64,000 bases of DNA from Axinella damicornis (GCA_963931865.1 OZ007518.1:2641994-2705993); one strand, 5' to 3'. Positions 20,088 through 31,774 are shown, counted from the stretch's first letter. Program-made: numbers and translations. The notes: generated from the letters alone by a model not told the origin.

Positions 20088-20714
20088 ATGGCGGGAATGA
20101 AGCTGCCGGCGGGGCTACCAGAGGAACTTGTACGAGAACTGGCACACGCGGAGTGGCCGGAGGCTGTGCCAACATGGCCGGACGACAAGCTTCCCGCTGA
20201 TAGTAGGGAATGGAAGCGATCCCATAGACTCGACGTCTGTAAAGGAGGTAATTATTGCTGCGATGATGTACAAGATTTTCAGCGCGTCCTGCACAGCCTG
20301 GAGATGGGGATTAGTGGACGACATTCTGACGCGGGGAAGTTTTCCCTTGACCAGTATCACCTCAACGCGTGGCAGTACGTTCAGCCGCAGGGCGAGCAAG
20401 CACACTCGCAGGAGGAAATTATACCTGGTATTACTTTCGATTGGATTGCTGGAGTTGCCAAGCGCTACTTTAAGTTCTGTCTAATAGATGAAATTCGTCA
20501 CACGCTAATTGAAGCAGATGCGAATGACATAACGTTGTTTATAAGCGACCTTCTCGTTTATGTACGCGTAAGCACTGAACGCTTGGAGAATCGGCTAGGG
20601 AATAAGGATGCCTACACCCTTGTACTAAACGCCGGTGCCAACAGCTACAGAGGAACCGATCGCCCTATATTGATTACGCGTAAAGAGACGGTTGTGGGGA
20701 GTGCAGCCAAGTAA
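20088..20714 (+). CDS. Unrecognised 208-residue protein
   Basis: An intact frame with ordinary amino-acid composition, clearly richer in coding character than its surroundings. No domain recognised, no signal peptide, no membrane segment. It contains two Cys pairs (KGGNYCCDD) and a C-terminal half rich in mixed alpha/beta-like sequence (ITFDWIAGVAKRYFKF, ITLFISDLLVYVRV). The start ATG is preceded by TTAGCTTGCAG, which could be a splice acceptor, so an upstream exon is possible; a second Met lies at codon 4. It stands alone, divergent from TRAF B. Likely a real lineage-specific gene, but function is unknown. Confidence 0.55.
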   Translation: MAGMKLPAGLPEELVRELAHAEWPEAVPTWPDDKLPADSREWKRSHRLDVCKGGNYCCDDVQDFQRVLHSLEMGISGRHSDAGKFSLDQYHLNAWQYVQPQGEQAHSQEEIIPGITFDWIAGVAKRYFKFCLIDEIRHTLIEADANDITLFISDLLVYVRVSTERLENRLGNKDAYTLVLNAGANSYRGTDRPILITRKETVVGSAAK

Positions 20715-21544
20715 AAACTAAGCGGAGTGAGTGTATGGGCCCCACACCTGAGCTACAATGGAACTGTCAGAGAATAATTTCTTGATTGCGTAGTCGATGC
20801 ATACCACTAGCTACAATGTACATCATTATAATTATTATTGTGTCAATGAAATTTCGTTCAGTATTCGAAACCGACCATTTTCGGCGCCACAATGTAAGAG
20901 TGATAGGAAGTTGTTGTGTTTGGTGGTTTGTTTTTTTTGTTCTGGGCACGAGACTAGGCACACGCAACCAGATTGCACTAGTGAAGATCAGACAATCAGT
21001 AACATTCACTTAAATTGACATCACAAATCAGATTTTGGACAATAATCATGATTATTTTCTGATTGTACATGTGGTTAATTAAATGACTGAGGGCTGAACC
21101 AAATACCTATAGTGCAGAGAGATCTGTAGAAAAATGCCCTTTTATAGAAACCAAACTGCAAATCTGATGCGCACAAAACATCAAAAAAGATAATTGGTTG
21201 ATTGCATGGTTGAATCTGCAGGATCCTAGTGGAATTGGCTGAATGATATAGTCATGGAGACATTCAGCTGTGTAGCCATCAGTGATGAAGCAGGGCAGTA
21301 CAGAGACTGGATAGTTTTTATGCCAAAAGAGGTGGGGCACGTTATTATAACACGATCGGACATCAGAGATCTTCCATCAGATTTAATTAATTACATGTAA
21401 GCGTTTGAGAGCACTCACAATAGTACGTATCAGAGTCACACATTTAACCATGGCTATAGCTACAGCTAAGGTTTTTAGCAACCTGTTAACTCTGATCAGC
21501 ATTCATATTAGCTACTCCAAATGAGTTTACGGCTTTATTCTACT
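20715..21544. other. Intergenic, no gene seen
   Basis: AT-rich, no recognisable coding or repeat structure beyond short palindromic TA-rich runs. Confidence 0.5.
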
Positions 21545-21966
21545 TCAGGGTCATAAAACTCACTCTGTGAAGCCAAGTCTAAGAAGTACCCCGACCCTCG
21601 TGGCATCTATTATCCTTTGACAAAACGTGCACATGGGCACAGAGAATTGCACCACAATGCTGTACGAAAGGCCGAAAGATTCCCCCAGGGCCCCCACATG
21701 GACATATAAAATGGACCACCATCGCGATATCGAGGGCTTCTTCACCCATGCAAAAAGGGACATACTGAGTGCACAAAATTCAATGGCCCCTTCGACATCA
21801 GCAAATTAAGATGTGAAAAACAAAATCTATGAGGCCACTGCCAATGGACGCATGCCTAAAGGCAAAGGCCGTTGGAGCCCAGACAAATGTGCCCAATTCC
21901 ATGCGTGGATAGCTACATGTACTGGATGGTTGCCCGAAATAACTTTATGCTTTGACTCAGCTGTAG
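21545..21966 (+). pseudogene. Dead copy of the last exon of the hemocyanin-like gene
   Basis: Matches the last exon and adjacent 3' UTR of the gene at 39215-42112. It starts at a TTCAGG acceptor-like site, then GAAGCCAAGTCT..AAGTACCCCGACCC, later CGCATGCCTAAAGGC and CAATTCCATGCGTGG, ending with TTTATGCTTTGACTCAGCTG. Several deletions and in-frame stops break the reading frame. Intronic sequence and exon 2 are not attached. It is a segmental copy of exon 3 rather than a processed gene. Confidence 0.85.
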
Positions 21967-22567
21967 CTACCGTATGGCCGGAAAATTTGAATTAAAATTT
22001 GGCGAAAAGCTGGGCGTTGGACTGGGTATGAGGCTAATAAGTGGCAGCTTATCTGACAAGGGTTCAAAGGTCACCTATGCAACTAAAAACGAAGAGGCAG
22101 ACAGCCTGGGAACGAGGCTAATAATAGAGTACAGGATAAACAAAGTCATGTGATAATCACGCAATCGTTTCCACGCAACGAACACATACGCTGCGTGTGC
22201 AATATAATCGGGGTGCGCGCGCGCTGCAAATGGACCCTGGCCTTAGGTCCCTTGAGAGGGGAAGCAGCATGGGGTGTGCGCACTCCACAAATCGTTGATA
22301 AACTGAAGATTGGATAGTCTCAAACCAGTATTGTGCACAAAAACTGCTACATAAATATGTGAAAGATGACTTATCAGGAATCCGAAGAATAGCCATTCTA
22401 AGATGACAAACTCAATGCTCATGCAAGTCATGAACTTACACTATTAACTCTTTACCAACCAATGACTGCAAATGCCGTCATGAGCTCCCATAAGCCCATA
22501 AGAATTTATATGGAGAATTTAATACAGCCGCATTACTAGCTATATACATGAGGAAATTAAATAATGC
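21967..22567. other. Intergenic, no gene seen
   Basis: Contains one half of the dispersed motif (AGCCTGGGAACGAGGCTA near 22103). Nothing else identified. Confidence 0.5.
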
Positions 22568-24720
22568 TTAAAATATCCAAAAATTAAAAGATTGCCAACA
22601 TTTAAAATCCATGGCGAATTTATACCAGAAAGCCAGTGTTAGTAATTCCCATGACAAGAGAGAAATAACAATGACTACAATGACTATAAATGCCTGCCAA
22701 TGCGCAGTAAGAATTAAGCCTATATTACACATACAACCAACTATATACAAAACTGACATACAGTGTTTCCACCACCATCTCTTATTACAGAAATGTCTTA
22801 GAATATAAAACATGATCATGTACACTGTAGCTTCAAGTAGTAACACCCATGGAGTCAGTGCAGTTATGAAACTTGATATTGGAAAAGAATACTTCCATAC
22901 AATAGTAACAAAGCTGTATGCAATAGCAAAGAACAACAAGATGGAATAGAGTAGCTGGTCCCAATTTGCTATTGCCTTTCTATTCCTGAAAACAAGGTAC
23001 TCAAGAGATAAGAAAGAAGAGGTGAATGTGAAACTAATGAACAAGGACATCCAATAAGTTGGATGACATATCATTTCGTTCCTGTTGGTTTTGTCAGAGA
23101 TATCGATACTAGAGTCTCTACTAAGTATGCTTTTGTGTTCTTCTGAAGCATTTGCCACAATGTCAATTAGCACAACAACTAACGACAGTAATGATACGGA
23201 AAGCATTGCAAGCTTTCCAAAAAAACCCTTGAATCTGGTGTAACGCTCACGACCTGCACTACCAGTAAATTGGGGATCATGAGATGGAAAGTGTAATTCT
23301 TGTCCATTGATACTTGTTCGTTGGATGCAATGCGTTTTGACAAACTTGGTCTCAATATGTGGAAGATTTTCCAGAAGTGCTTTGGCAATCACAGCAGGTG
23401 TGTACCATGTAAGACAGATGCAGCCTTTCTTTGCCTCTCTGAGGATTAGCACAAAGTCGGGGAGGAAGAACTTGTGAGTGAGGGTCCCCTTGAACTTTTC
23501 AATGTCTTCCAACGTGCACTCTTCCCAGCTTTTCTCCATCTTAACAACAAAATGTTTGAAGTCAGCTTTTGGGGGGTCTTGGCCTTGAACTGGCCAGTTG
23601 TCAATGAAATCGCAGAGCTTTGTGTTCTCTCGAAAAGCTCTTAGCTCGTCAATGTAGTCTTCCATGTCTTGCTTGAGTGATGCATCTCCGAATACATTGA
23701 CTGTGTGCTCCAGAAGACCATAATTAAAAAAGTCCCAGTAATCACTCAGGTTATATAGAAGATCATCAGTGGTGGTACCTGGCTCAAGCCTTTTGAGACA
23801 ACACTGTAAGAATTGTTGGTACTCGTCCCGCTGCGAAAGATTCATTTGCATCTTGAACCGAAGTCGAAAGGTTTGTGTATTTATATTCTTCTCTTGAATA
23901 TGTTCAGATGTTTGAGTAGCTATGTTGGCGAAGTTGCTTTGAAGTGCCCTCACCTGTGCTCGCACTTCAAGTGCCTTCCTCCCCAATGGTTCTGTGAGAG
24001 TGTATTAACAAGTTCTACGTCATAAGTTTAGCTATTTTGAGTTTCAAATTCACCATGCATATTAACCACTCTATTCCAGTCCCCAATAACAAACTAAACT
24101 TCATTGCAAGATTCCAGACTATAAAATCATTAAAGGAAGTTTCTAACCTCGTTTGCAGGCCAGTCAAGAATAGAAGGGTATCAACTGAATGGACAATGCA
24201 TGCAAATTCCCAGAAATCGTGGGAAATTATAGGCAACTGTGCAGCCACCATGATGCCATTAATGTCTACACTTTTCCTGATCAATGGAGTCTAAATTTGA
24301 TTGCACACTCCCTTATGCCCTCCCTGGGGATCGATGTCAGCGTCTGGCCAGGGTGTATTCATGCAGTGGTCGAGCATATACAACTGTGAATAACCTATAC
24401 AATCACATGAATCCACTAACCATACACAGGTGGATGTCCACTAGAGTAGTAATTTCGCTGTAGTTCCATTGCCAGCCGGGTCTCCCCAATGAAAGGGCTT
24501 TTAAGGGCATCAACCATGGCCACCCAAGTAGGACTTTCACTAGTTGTCAACCATGTTCTGACAACTTCCCTAAGCTGGTCAGAAGGGTCACAGTAATGCT
24601 TAAAGCAGTCCAAAGTCCCCAAGTCCACTCGGAGCTGGATACCGAGGTTATACCATTTGGCACGACATGGGAAAATATCATTGAGGATTGTTGCAAGGTC
24701 AGCAATGCCCAAGGGAGAAC
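22568..24720 (-). CDS. Death-domain protein with conserved middle domain and six membrane segments (5' end not found)
   Basis: Two joined exons, 24720-24421 and 23991-22568, with matching phases (TAT G | AA) and good sites (ATTTCAG acceptor, ATG|GTTAGT donor, TCTCACAG acceptor). The first exon encodes a Death domain (LGIADLATILNDIF, KWYNLGIQLRV, TWVAMVDALKSP). The second starts with a short linker and a ~170-residue domain (RLEPGTTTDDLLYNLSDYWD, FGDASLKQDMEDY, FFLPDFVLILREA). I recall this domain from Death-domain proteins of sponges and cnidarians. About six hydrophobic helices follow (LAMLSVSLLSLVVVLIDI through IVIVVIVISLLSWELLTLAF). The exon 1 phase requires an upstream coding exon, not located. 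Probably an integral membrane protein with a cytosolic Death domain; signalling role inferred. Confidence 0.8.
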
Positions 24721-25565
24721 CTGAAATAGTAAATGCGAAGAAAACAGGCATTAATGCAAATACTGTAGCTGGTGAACATTGACTTAATAACTGCACTATA
24801 CGTAGGTAGCTATTTGGCCAAACTTCTCGCGGAGGATAAATTGCATAACCTCCGCGTCGACATAATAGATACTATCTAACTTTTGCAGTGGGAAATGTTT
24901 GTGGGTGAAGCGAGATCACAAATACCAAATGCACTCTCACTATTCAACAAAGTCATGTGTGCATGTGCAAGTGTGAGAGTGCATGCAAGTGTAGTTTTAA
25001 AGATGGCTCTTCTGCGTTATTCTACACAAGTGAGGAATGGAGGAGGTCTTCCAGATCTCCAGATTCCACTCCTACTTCACAAGCCACTGTATACTGTCCA
25101 TTTACGCTACACTACAGCATAGCTGTCCTTCATGTTCCTGGGCTCACACTCATGTTGCATGACCCAAGTAGCTGCTTCGTAATTAATTCAATGGTAGCCA
25201 CACACACTCAACTCAATGGCCAGCTCTAGGGTGGAAATTTCTGAGGTGGGGGAGCTACACTAAAATAGAATGGCACGAAAAGTCCCCAACGGACTTTGCC
25301 GACTCCACGTCTGAAGGCTAGCAGACTGTGGCACCAAATGACTTGCAGATGAAACACAAGGTCAATGGATGCACATGCATATGCTCCATTTGCTATGGTG
25401 AGTATGGTGGTTTCCCAATGCTGCAGGCAGAGTTTTATTTGAGGAGGGGGGATGGGCCCCAGTGAATCTTTCTGTCCCCGAGCTCCCATGGACATAAAAA
25501 ATTCCCACTAAGTGTCATGTATGTCTCATTGCCCCCCTTACATCAATTGCCACAATACAATACCA

Positions 25566-25587
25566 CCCCCCCCCCCCCCCCCCCCCC
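25566..25587 (+). repeat. poly-C tract (22 bases)
   Basis: Uninterrupted C run. Confidence 0.95.
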
Positions 25588-26154
25588 ACGTCTCGTGCCC
25601 AGCCCCATCTACGCGCGCCCCCGCGGAGAGGGTCTGGTCTTTTGAGTGTGATTTCTTGTCACTAACACCTTTCCCATCTGGAATTTGAGATGGCCAACGA
25701 AATCGAAGAGCGCACGCGTAATTTGCTACTAATTATCGTGGATTACGTCACCGATCAATCAAGGAGTCAAAAACAGCTCAGTTTAAACAGCTAACAACGA
25801 GGACTTACTTCATTGTTGGTTGATGACACCCCTTCGTAGCTTCTAAGAACCTTTCAGCCATCTCCAACTTCAACGGTTTACGGCAATACCGGAATGACGA
25901 AGAAGTGCCCTTCTGCTAGCAGCGGATGTTTCGGGGGTTAACTTAGGGGACGTCGCTGAGTGCTTGAAGGTAGGGTTGCACGACAAATAGTACAGAAAGG
26001 AGCGTTTATCTTCAAATGTCTCTGATAAATTGCATTCTTAGTGCAATCAGTGCTTCAATCACACCTATGCTGGCCACGCCTCTGTGCCAAGAAATGTAAC
26101 TCAAACGACCAGACGTTCTCTGCCGGTGGGCATGAACGTCTGGGAATGAGACTA

Positions 26155-26182
<28 letters not shown>
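26155..26182 (+). repeat. poly-C tract (28 bases)
   Basis: Uninterrupted C run directly after GTCTGGGAATGAGACTA, one half of the dispersed palindrome family. Confidence 0.95.
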
Positions 26183-26186
<4 letters not shown>

Positions 26187-26929
26187 AATGAAACACTGTC
26201 AGTGAGTTGTATATAAGCTGTTTTCCTATGATATGAACTTCCCCATCAGAGCAAGTAAGTATATAGCTACGTCCACATACATCTGTGAGGTTCAGCGCTC
26301 ATTTCCACGGCTGTTGATCAGGATGGGCAGGAGGCGAAGAACTGGTAGCTAACTACACAACACTGGAGCACACGGAACCATTCACGATCTTCATGGAGTA
26401 CACATCAGTGGCGTGGATTGGGAGGACAAGGGGGACTCCGGCCCCTCCGCTCCTCTGTGATAAACAGGAGGGTAAAATGGGAGACACATAAGAACGTCAC
26501 TGCCAGGTATCAGCTGCATGGTGTCACACAGTCAGCAATGGCTACAGCTGGGCAGCATATGTATACACAATTAATCGCTATGGCATCCACTAATGATAGC
26601 TATGGTATCACAATCCTCCTGAATTCAGGCGTTTCTGTGTTTAAGTTTCCATTCACATGAAGTTTCCATTCACATTTTCCGTTCCCATTTTCCATTTCCA
26701 CCTGTTTGTAGTTGCCGAACGTTTGAGAAAATAGATGGATGCTAGTGGATCAAAGCCATAAGCCCTACCGTATACACAGTATATAACATAGCTGTGGATC
26801 TCGTTAGCCAGACCCATGCAACCACCCCTTAGTGCTATCTTATATACAAAACAGACTCTTTCCAAGTAGGGGGTGTGGCTAGAGCAAACGGTCTGCATAG
26901 AAAGCTTCCCATTACGTACAACGCGGATG

Positions 26930-27015
26930 CTTATCAAGCAAAGTTACCGCAGTGAGCTCTTCAACCACAGTTACCACAGTGAGCTTATCAAGCAAAGTTA
27001 CCACAGTGAGGCTCT
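26930..27015. repeat. Short tandem repeat, about 25-30 bp unit
   Basis: Three imperfect copies of CTTATCAAGCAAAGTTACC(G/A)CAGTGAG, alternating with CTCTTCAACCACAGTTACC. On the minus strand it reads as a periodic LTVVTLLDK peptide, with no sign of a real gene. Confidence 0.8.
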
Positions 27016-27397
27016 TCAAATTTGGTTCTGATTCCACAGACTTTGCCACGCCCCGTCCTAGGAAAGAATCTAGCTTCCACAGTGCTGATCCCTTTAATAC
27101 AGTATCACAAAGTAGAAGCGATCCGCGCGCTGGCGCATGCTTGTTCTGCCTCGCGAGACCAGACGGAGTGTACATGGATTATGCAACATTGTGTCTATGA
27201 GAGAGCCCCACCCCTCAACAAACCAGCACGGTTCTTACGATTTTCTCTCTGGCTGCAACGGCTATAGATCTCACTGCACAGGCAACACAGTTCAACTGAT
27301 GGTAAGAGACCGCCTACAGCTACGACAACAGTGCCTAAACGGGACGTTTCGATCTCTGACTCGGTACGCCCCCAAGTTAAGTTGGAACAAAACAAAC

Positions 27398-27435
27398 TAG
27401 CCTCGTTCCCAGACCGATAGACTGGGAACGAGGCA
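27398..27435. repeat. Hairpin of the dispersed GGGAACGAGGC family
   Basis: TAGCCTCGTTCCCAGACC and ACTGGGAACGAGGCA arms with a short loop. Confidence 0.85.
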
Positions 27436-27734
27436 ATTTTGTGCGTATAATTATACTGAACCGCCAGCGTAATGACCTACTGGTGGTTCAGTGTTATCTG
27501 TTCTATAGGCTCAGAATCCTCTGATGCATTCACTGATAATGTAATGATCGAGGGGGCATCACATTTTTAGCATGACATTCTGGTTGGTACCTACAAGCGA
27601 CATCCATCACCCACAACCAGCTGCAGAATGGCAGCAGCTTTTTGCTTCTGCACGGACTGAGTATAATAATTCTTTCAACCTATGTACATGTAGATAGCCA
27701 AAGTGGCTTTCACCATGCATGTCAGAATCAAGTT

Positions 27735-27770
27735 AGCTTGTCCGACCCCCCAGGGGGGGTCGGACAAGCT
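27735..27770. repeat. Perfect 36-base palindromic hairpin
   Basis: AGCTTGTCCGACCCCCC and its exact complement around a 2-base loop. The GC-rich stem resembles a small hairpin element or terminator-like structure; no poly-T follows. Confidence 0.85.
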
Positions 27771-28139
27771 CATGTGCATTTGCAAATTAATGGAATTCGA
27801 TAATGTAACGCTCAGTGGATATGCCTGGCAGTGTGCGCTGTAGCCTTGAGTGCTTTAATTTTGTGCCATTTCCAAGAGTAGTTTGCCATATGCGTACAAA
27901 AGTATGTGGTTTGCTGCTGGTAAATTTGTACTTCTGATGCCTCAAGTATATAGCTAGCTATAACTTTTGAGAACGGCTGCATAACGTAACCTAATTCACC
28001 ACCATTACATTGCTTGCCAAAAAAGAATTAGCTATAGTTTGTGTCCTAAAAAACTGAAGGTGAGAAAGAAGTTGTCCAATTTCAAAGCAGCATCCTAGTT
28101 AGCTAGCTACTGTTGATGTTAAAGTAGCTATAGAGTTCT

Positions 28140-30310
28140 GTGATACACAGTAAATACTCAGTTTGAAAAACAAATAAACAAAAATCGCTAGCTGTTCAGT
28201 TATTTTCATTTCGCAGCCATCTGGGCGACAAGTTTCTCGAGTGCCTCTCTCAGGGAAGCAACCTCACCAGCCAGCAGTTCAGTCTGCTCCTCCATCTTCT
28301 TTGCTTGCTCTTCACTTGCATGCTCCTGTAGTAGCTAGGTAGAGACATAATAATATAATATGATGTCATTGCCTATCACTGCATCGTCTAAGGTCTTGTC
28401 TGAATGTCTCAACTAATTTTGAGTCTGTAGTCTGTATATAGCTAGCTATACACAGTGCCATCACATTTACTACTCCTATATATCTACAATTATCACAGTA
28501 CTGTGCACCTTATGATATTCTGACAGCTGTCTGACTGCCTCCTGAAACTGCTCACTCTGCTTTTCAGCGTGTTTGTTCAGTTTGGCGTCCAACTGCTCAC
28601 CGTGTTCCCTCAGCTTGGTGTCAAACTGCTCACTCTGCTCCTGAAGCTTCACTTCCAACTGCTGACGCTGCTTCCGCAGCTACTAGAACAAGCTCAAGAT
28701 GAGGTCAATCAGATAACAGTGAGAAATTATCAAGCTGTTGCTAATTATAAGTGTTGCAAAGATCATAAATCTCATACAGTACCAGGGGGGGGGGGGGGGG
28801 GCGCTATAGATACGTGCTCAGACTAATTAGGCATGTAGCTAGTATCTGCTCACCCATTCAGCACTGACCAGCACTCTGGTAAGGTGTGAATATCAATGAC
28901 AAATATATAAGTCCATTTTTCACATCACGGAAGGAAATTGATGGCACTTCTTTGCGAAGTCCTTGAGAAGAAACGCTCGGCAGAGAAGCACGCCGTATTT
29001 CATACTTCACTGTAGCTAAATCGGCCTTTTTGAATGCACAACCTCACCCAAAGGTTATAAGAAATGCTGCTCAGTCAAGACTTTTGTGATGGGTGGGCCC
29101 TTACTACACTGTTTTGGGACCCTGTGCAGTAACTTGCGCGTGAAGAGGGGGTGGGGGCTTGATACGGGTGGGCGCTTGATACGCGGTGGGCGCTGATACG
29201 TACTCTATGGTACCAATGGAGTTCATCTTCTTGATGTGCTAGGACACATGTACATGTCATCAGGACGTGTTGACTGTTGCTATACCTATAGCAATGCACG
29301 TGCATAGGATATATATAGCATGGCAGTAACGTCACCAATACAGGATCTGCGCTGTGCGCGAACCTTACCCACTCTAGACACACAGGGGGTGTATTAGCAA
29401 GGAAGATTAATACATACTCTGCAGTATGATATCCAGTATACCCAAAGGCTCCATAGATAAGTCCCGTAATAGAATGATCTGTAAGCATCTGATGAATGAG
29501 TTTGTATGCGAGTCCTTAGGGTACAGCAAATGCTATCCTATGCAACCATCGGCATCATGTGCACGTACATAGCACTACTTGAAACAGTAACATGCATGCA
29601 TGCTACCACGTACAGCATTCCAGAAGATTAGCAACCCACAAGTAACTTGCTCAGCAGAACTGGCATCAGGACCAGGAAGATGATCCAGAGAAGGAAGGAA
29701 GCTGGTGGGAAGGCTATCTCCTGCTCCCCCTCCTGCTGGTGGGTATAGCTCATCATAACCCAGTTCTCCGGTGGTCATGGCCATCACCTTGACAATGGCT
29801 TGTCCAGGGTGGAAGAAAGCAGTACGCTGGAGGATGCACAGTCAAGTAGCTGTACTGAATTCTCTGTACAGTGTAAAGCTGTGCAAGAATAGCTTCCCTG
29901 GTGCATGTCATTGTGACTTGCGTGGTTTTGTTAACACTAGTACAGGTAAGAACATGCTCTCCATTTGTCTGGATATACGTACATCTGCTGCTACATCAGA
30001 GACACTTTAGCACAGTTTGAAACTTTTACAGCCCAGAACTATCGTGTAACTGCCCAAGTTTTATTTCAAGATTGTACCCCATGGCCATTCTATACTACAA
30101 CAGTTCGATGCAAGCAAGAAGGCAGTACATGCAACATAATAGGTGTGGTTGAATTCTCCCACAACACAGATAATCGGTTTGGACTTCTCCAATGCATGTA
30201 AACACCACCCCACTGGTAGCTTTATACAAGGGTCAACGGTCAGAGCTGTATCCCTTTCTCTATACATCATGATCAAGTGAACTCCATCTCATCATTGCAT
30301 GGAAGGCTCA
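28140..30310. repeat. Segmental duplication of 51090-53780
   Basis: Introns and flanks as well as exons match the TRPA-like gene region in the same order. Examples are TAGCTGTACTGAATTC near 29850 and 53475, and CTATACTACAACAGTTCG near 30090 and 53715. It includes a 17-base G tract at 28785-28801 not present in the other copy. Confidence 0.8.
28206..29790 (-). pseudogene. Broken copy of the 3' part of the TRPA-like channel gene
   Basis: Three exon-like pieces match the gene at 51178-60787. 28206-28325 is the last exon, open, two codons shorter. 28511-28680 is the coiled-coil exon (LQEQSEQFDTKLREHGEQLD), with a TAG in its frame at the exon edge. About 29640-29790 is the pore/S6 exon (MAMTTGELGYDELY), with a one-base insertion after TAC that shifts the frame. 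The exons for VGLAVGD and FEELLESLG are missing; the deletion boundary coincides with the CAAGCTCAAGATGAGG repeat found near 52857 and 53031 in the intact gene. Flanking intron and intergenic sequence is also copied. Confidence 0.85.
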
Positions 30311-30701
30311 ATCAACTGGGATCACTGTAAAAAGAGAAGGGTTGTTTTAACCATGCATGCAGGCTCTGGTCGCCATAGTTGCATCTCAGTGCCTCTCCAC
30401 TGTGGTGGAGGAGGCACTGAGAGGCACTGGGGACAGCCTTAAGATTGTAGACCATGTGTTTGCAAATCTGAACTGTACAGATCCTGTTGAGATTTAGTAT
30501 AATAATTATTCCACCCTTATAAAGCCTCCTTTGTGGCACAGCAGTTACATGGCCCAAATTTTACTGACTTACAACCACGTGCACATCCTTGACCACTAGA
30601 CACAGTCTGTGAGGAAGTCATTTGCAGCCATCAAGGCACATTGTCAAGATTTCCATGACAACTTGCATGGAGATGATTGCCTATGAAATAATACAGCCAG
30701 T

Positions 30702-30732
<31 letters not shown>

Positions 30733-31033
30733 CAGTTCGTCTGCAACCATGGTAACCACAGTTTGGATGAAACCACCAATCTTTACTGGGAACCACTAAT
30801 CTAATATAGACTAGTGAACATCTGGGAAGGAGTCACCTGCTGCAATAAATGCAGTTGTAGTGAATCCTTCAGTTGCATTTCAATATCCCAACAGTTTTTT
30901 TTGTTTATAACAATTTTGCCGGTGGCTAGGATACACAAAAATAGCAAAAGCTAATAGCTACAAGTGTGTACCCTAGTAAAAAGTTGGACTGTTACACAAT
31001 AACATACTATAATAGTACATGATGTGATTAACG
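30311..31033. other. Intergenic, repeat fragments
   Basis: Contains a hairpin (about 30385-30440, AGTGCCTCTCC... / ..GAGAGGCACT), a 28-base C tract at 30704-30731, and a fragment of the TGGTTGTTTTAACCA-type repeat best seen at 48426. No gene recognised. Confidence 0.5.
30704..30731 (+). repeat. poly-C tract (28 bases)
   Basis: Uninterrupted C run followed by CAGTTCGTCTGCAACCATGG, a fragment of the TGGTTGTTTTAACC-type repeat. Confidence 0.95.
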
Positions 31034-31390
31034 ATTATAATTTATATAGTGACAGGTTCCTTTTAAAGTGTTCACTGTTTGAGGAGGCAACTATGTCCAG
31101 CGGTAATGAGTTCCAATGACGGGGGTATCACAGAAGAACGAATGGTAGTAAGCATTTGAGTGAGCATATGGCACCTTAAGAGTGAGATGATGTGACCTAG
31201 AATAGTGGTTGTGCTGCCTTAGCTCAATAGGTGATGGGTCAGGTAGACTGTAGGTAGCTACCGTTCAGCACGTTAAACAGGAAGCACAGTCGTAGGAGCT
31301 GTCGTCTGTTAAATAGACTGGGAATATTGTATCTGGCAAGCAGAGTGTGGTAGTTAGTATCCCACTGCTTGGAACAAACTCGAAGAGCGA
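31034..31390 (-). pseudogene. LINE reverse transcriptase C-terminal remnant
   Basis: Read leftward, VQKFALRVCSKQWDTNYHTL, LFNRRQLLRLCFLFNVLNG and a shifted final segment WNSLPLDIVASSNSEHF..KRNLSLYKL resemble the C-terminus of APE-type LINE polymerases. A frame change near 31120 shows it is dead. Same strand as the endonuclease remnant at 32820-33435, with the rest of the element missing between. Confidence 0.75.
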
Positions 31391-31640
31391 ATTTCTGGAC
31401 TGTAGTATACCCATGTACGTATGTAATACGTTCGTGAGCGAAATTTGAGAAGCACATGGCGGCCCCGGGACCTGCAATCCTCGTACATCTGGAGTACAAA
31501 AGCACAAAGCACGATGGTGCCACGAGAGCCCATCCTGATAGCTGAAAAATGAAGGCGACAAAATTTTTGCCTCCGGCAGAGGGTAATATATCTATATCTT
31601 GCCCCCCCCCCCCCCCCCCAATTGTAAATACGTGCCGCCG
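31391..31640 (-). mobile_element. Copy of the CAGGGGCGG-type inverted-repeat element (fragment)
   Basis: The complement carries CAGGGGCGGC at its left end, an 18-base poly-C tract, and then ATGGGCTCTCGTGGCACC and GATTGCAGGTCCC. All are shared with the element in intron 1 of the hemocyanin-like gene (39324-39814). It is fused to LINE sequence at 31390. Confidence 0.65.
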
Positions 31641-31774
31641 CCCCTGATACTATCCAGATCAATGCTCATTAGAAGGTACCATTAGCCCATAGTGGTCAGA
31701 GTTTGCTAGTTGAGGAAGAATATGACATTGACAAAGATGAAGCATAATATTATTGGATACCAAAACTAGATTGA

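Larger units (their letters stand above)
24721..28205. other. Repeat-rich stretch without a recognised gene
   Basis: Holds two poly-C tracts, a short tandem repeat (26930-27015), two hairpins and part of a dispersed motif at 26133. It probably also holds the unseen first exon(s) of the Death-domain gene. A short diverging CpG-rich region lies near 25600-25980. No protein-coding similarity recognised. Confidence 0.5.

Noticed and set aside
31239..31523. Single 94-residue minus-strand protein
   Set aside because: It is a chimera: the first half is a CAGGGGCGG-type element and the second half is LINE polymerase remnant.
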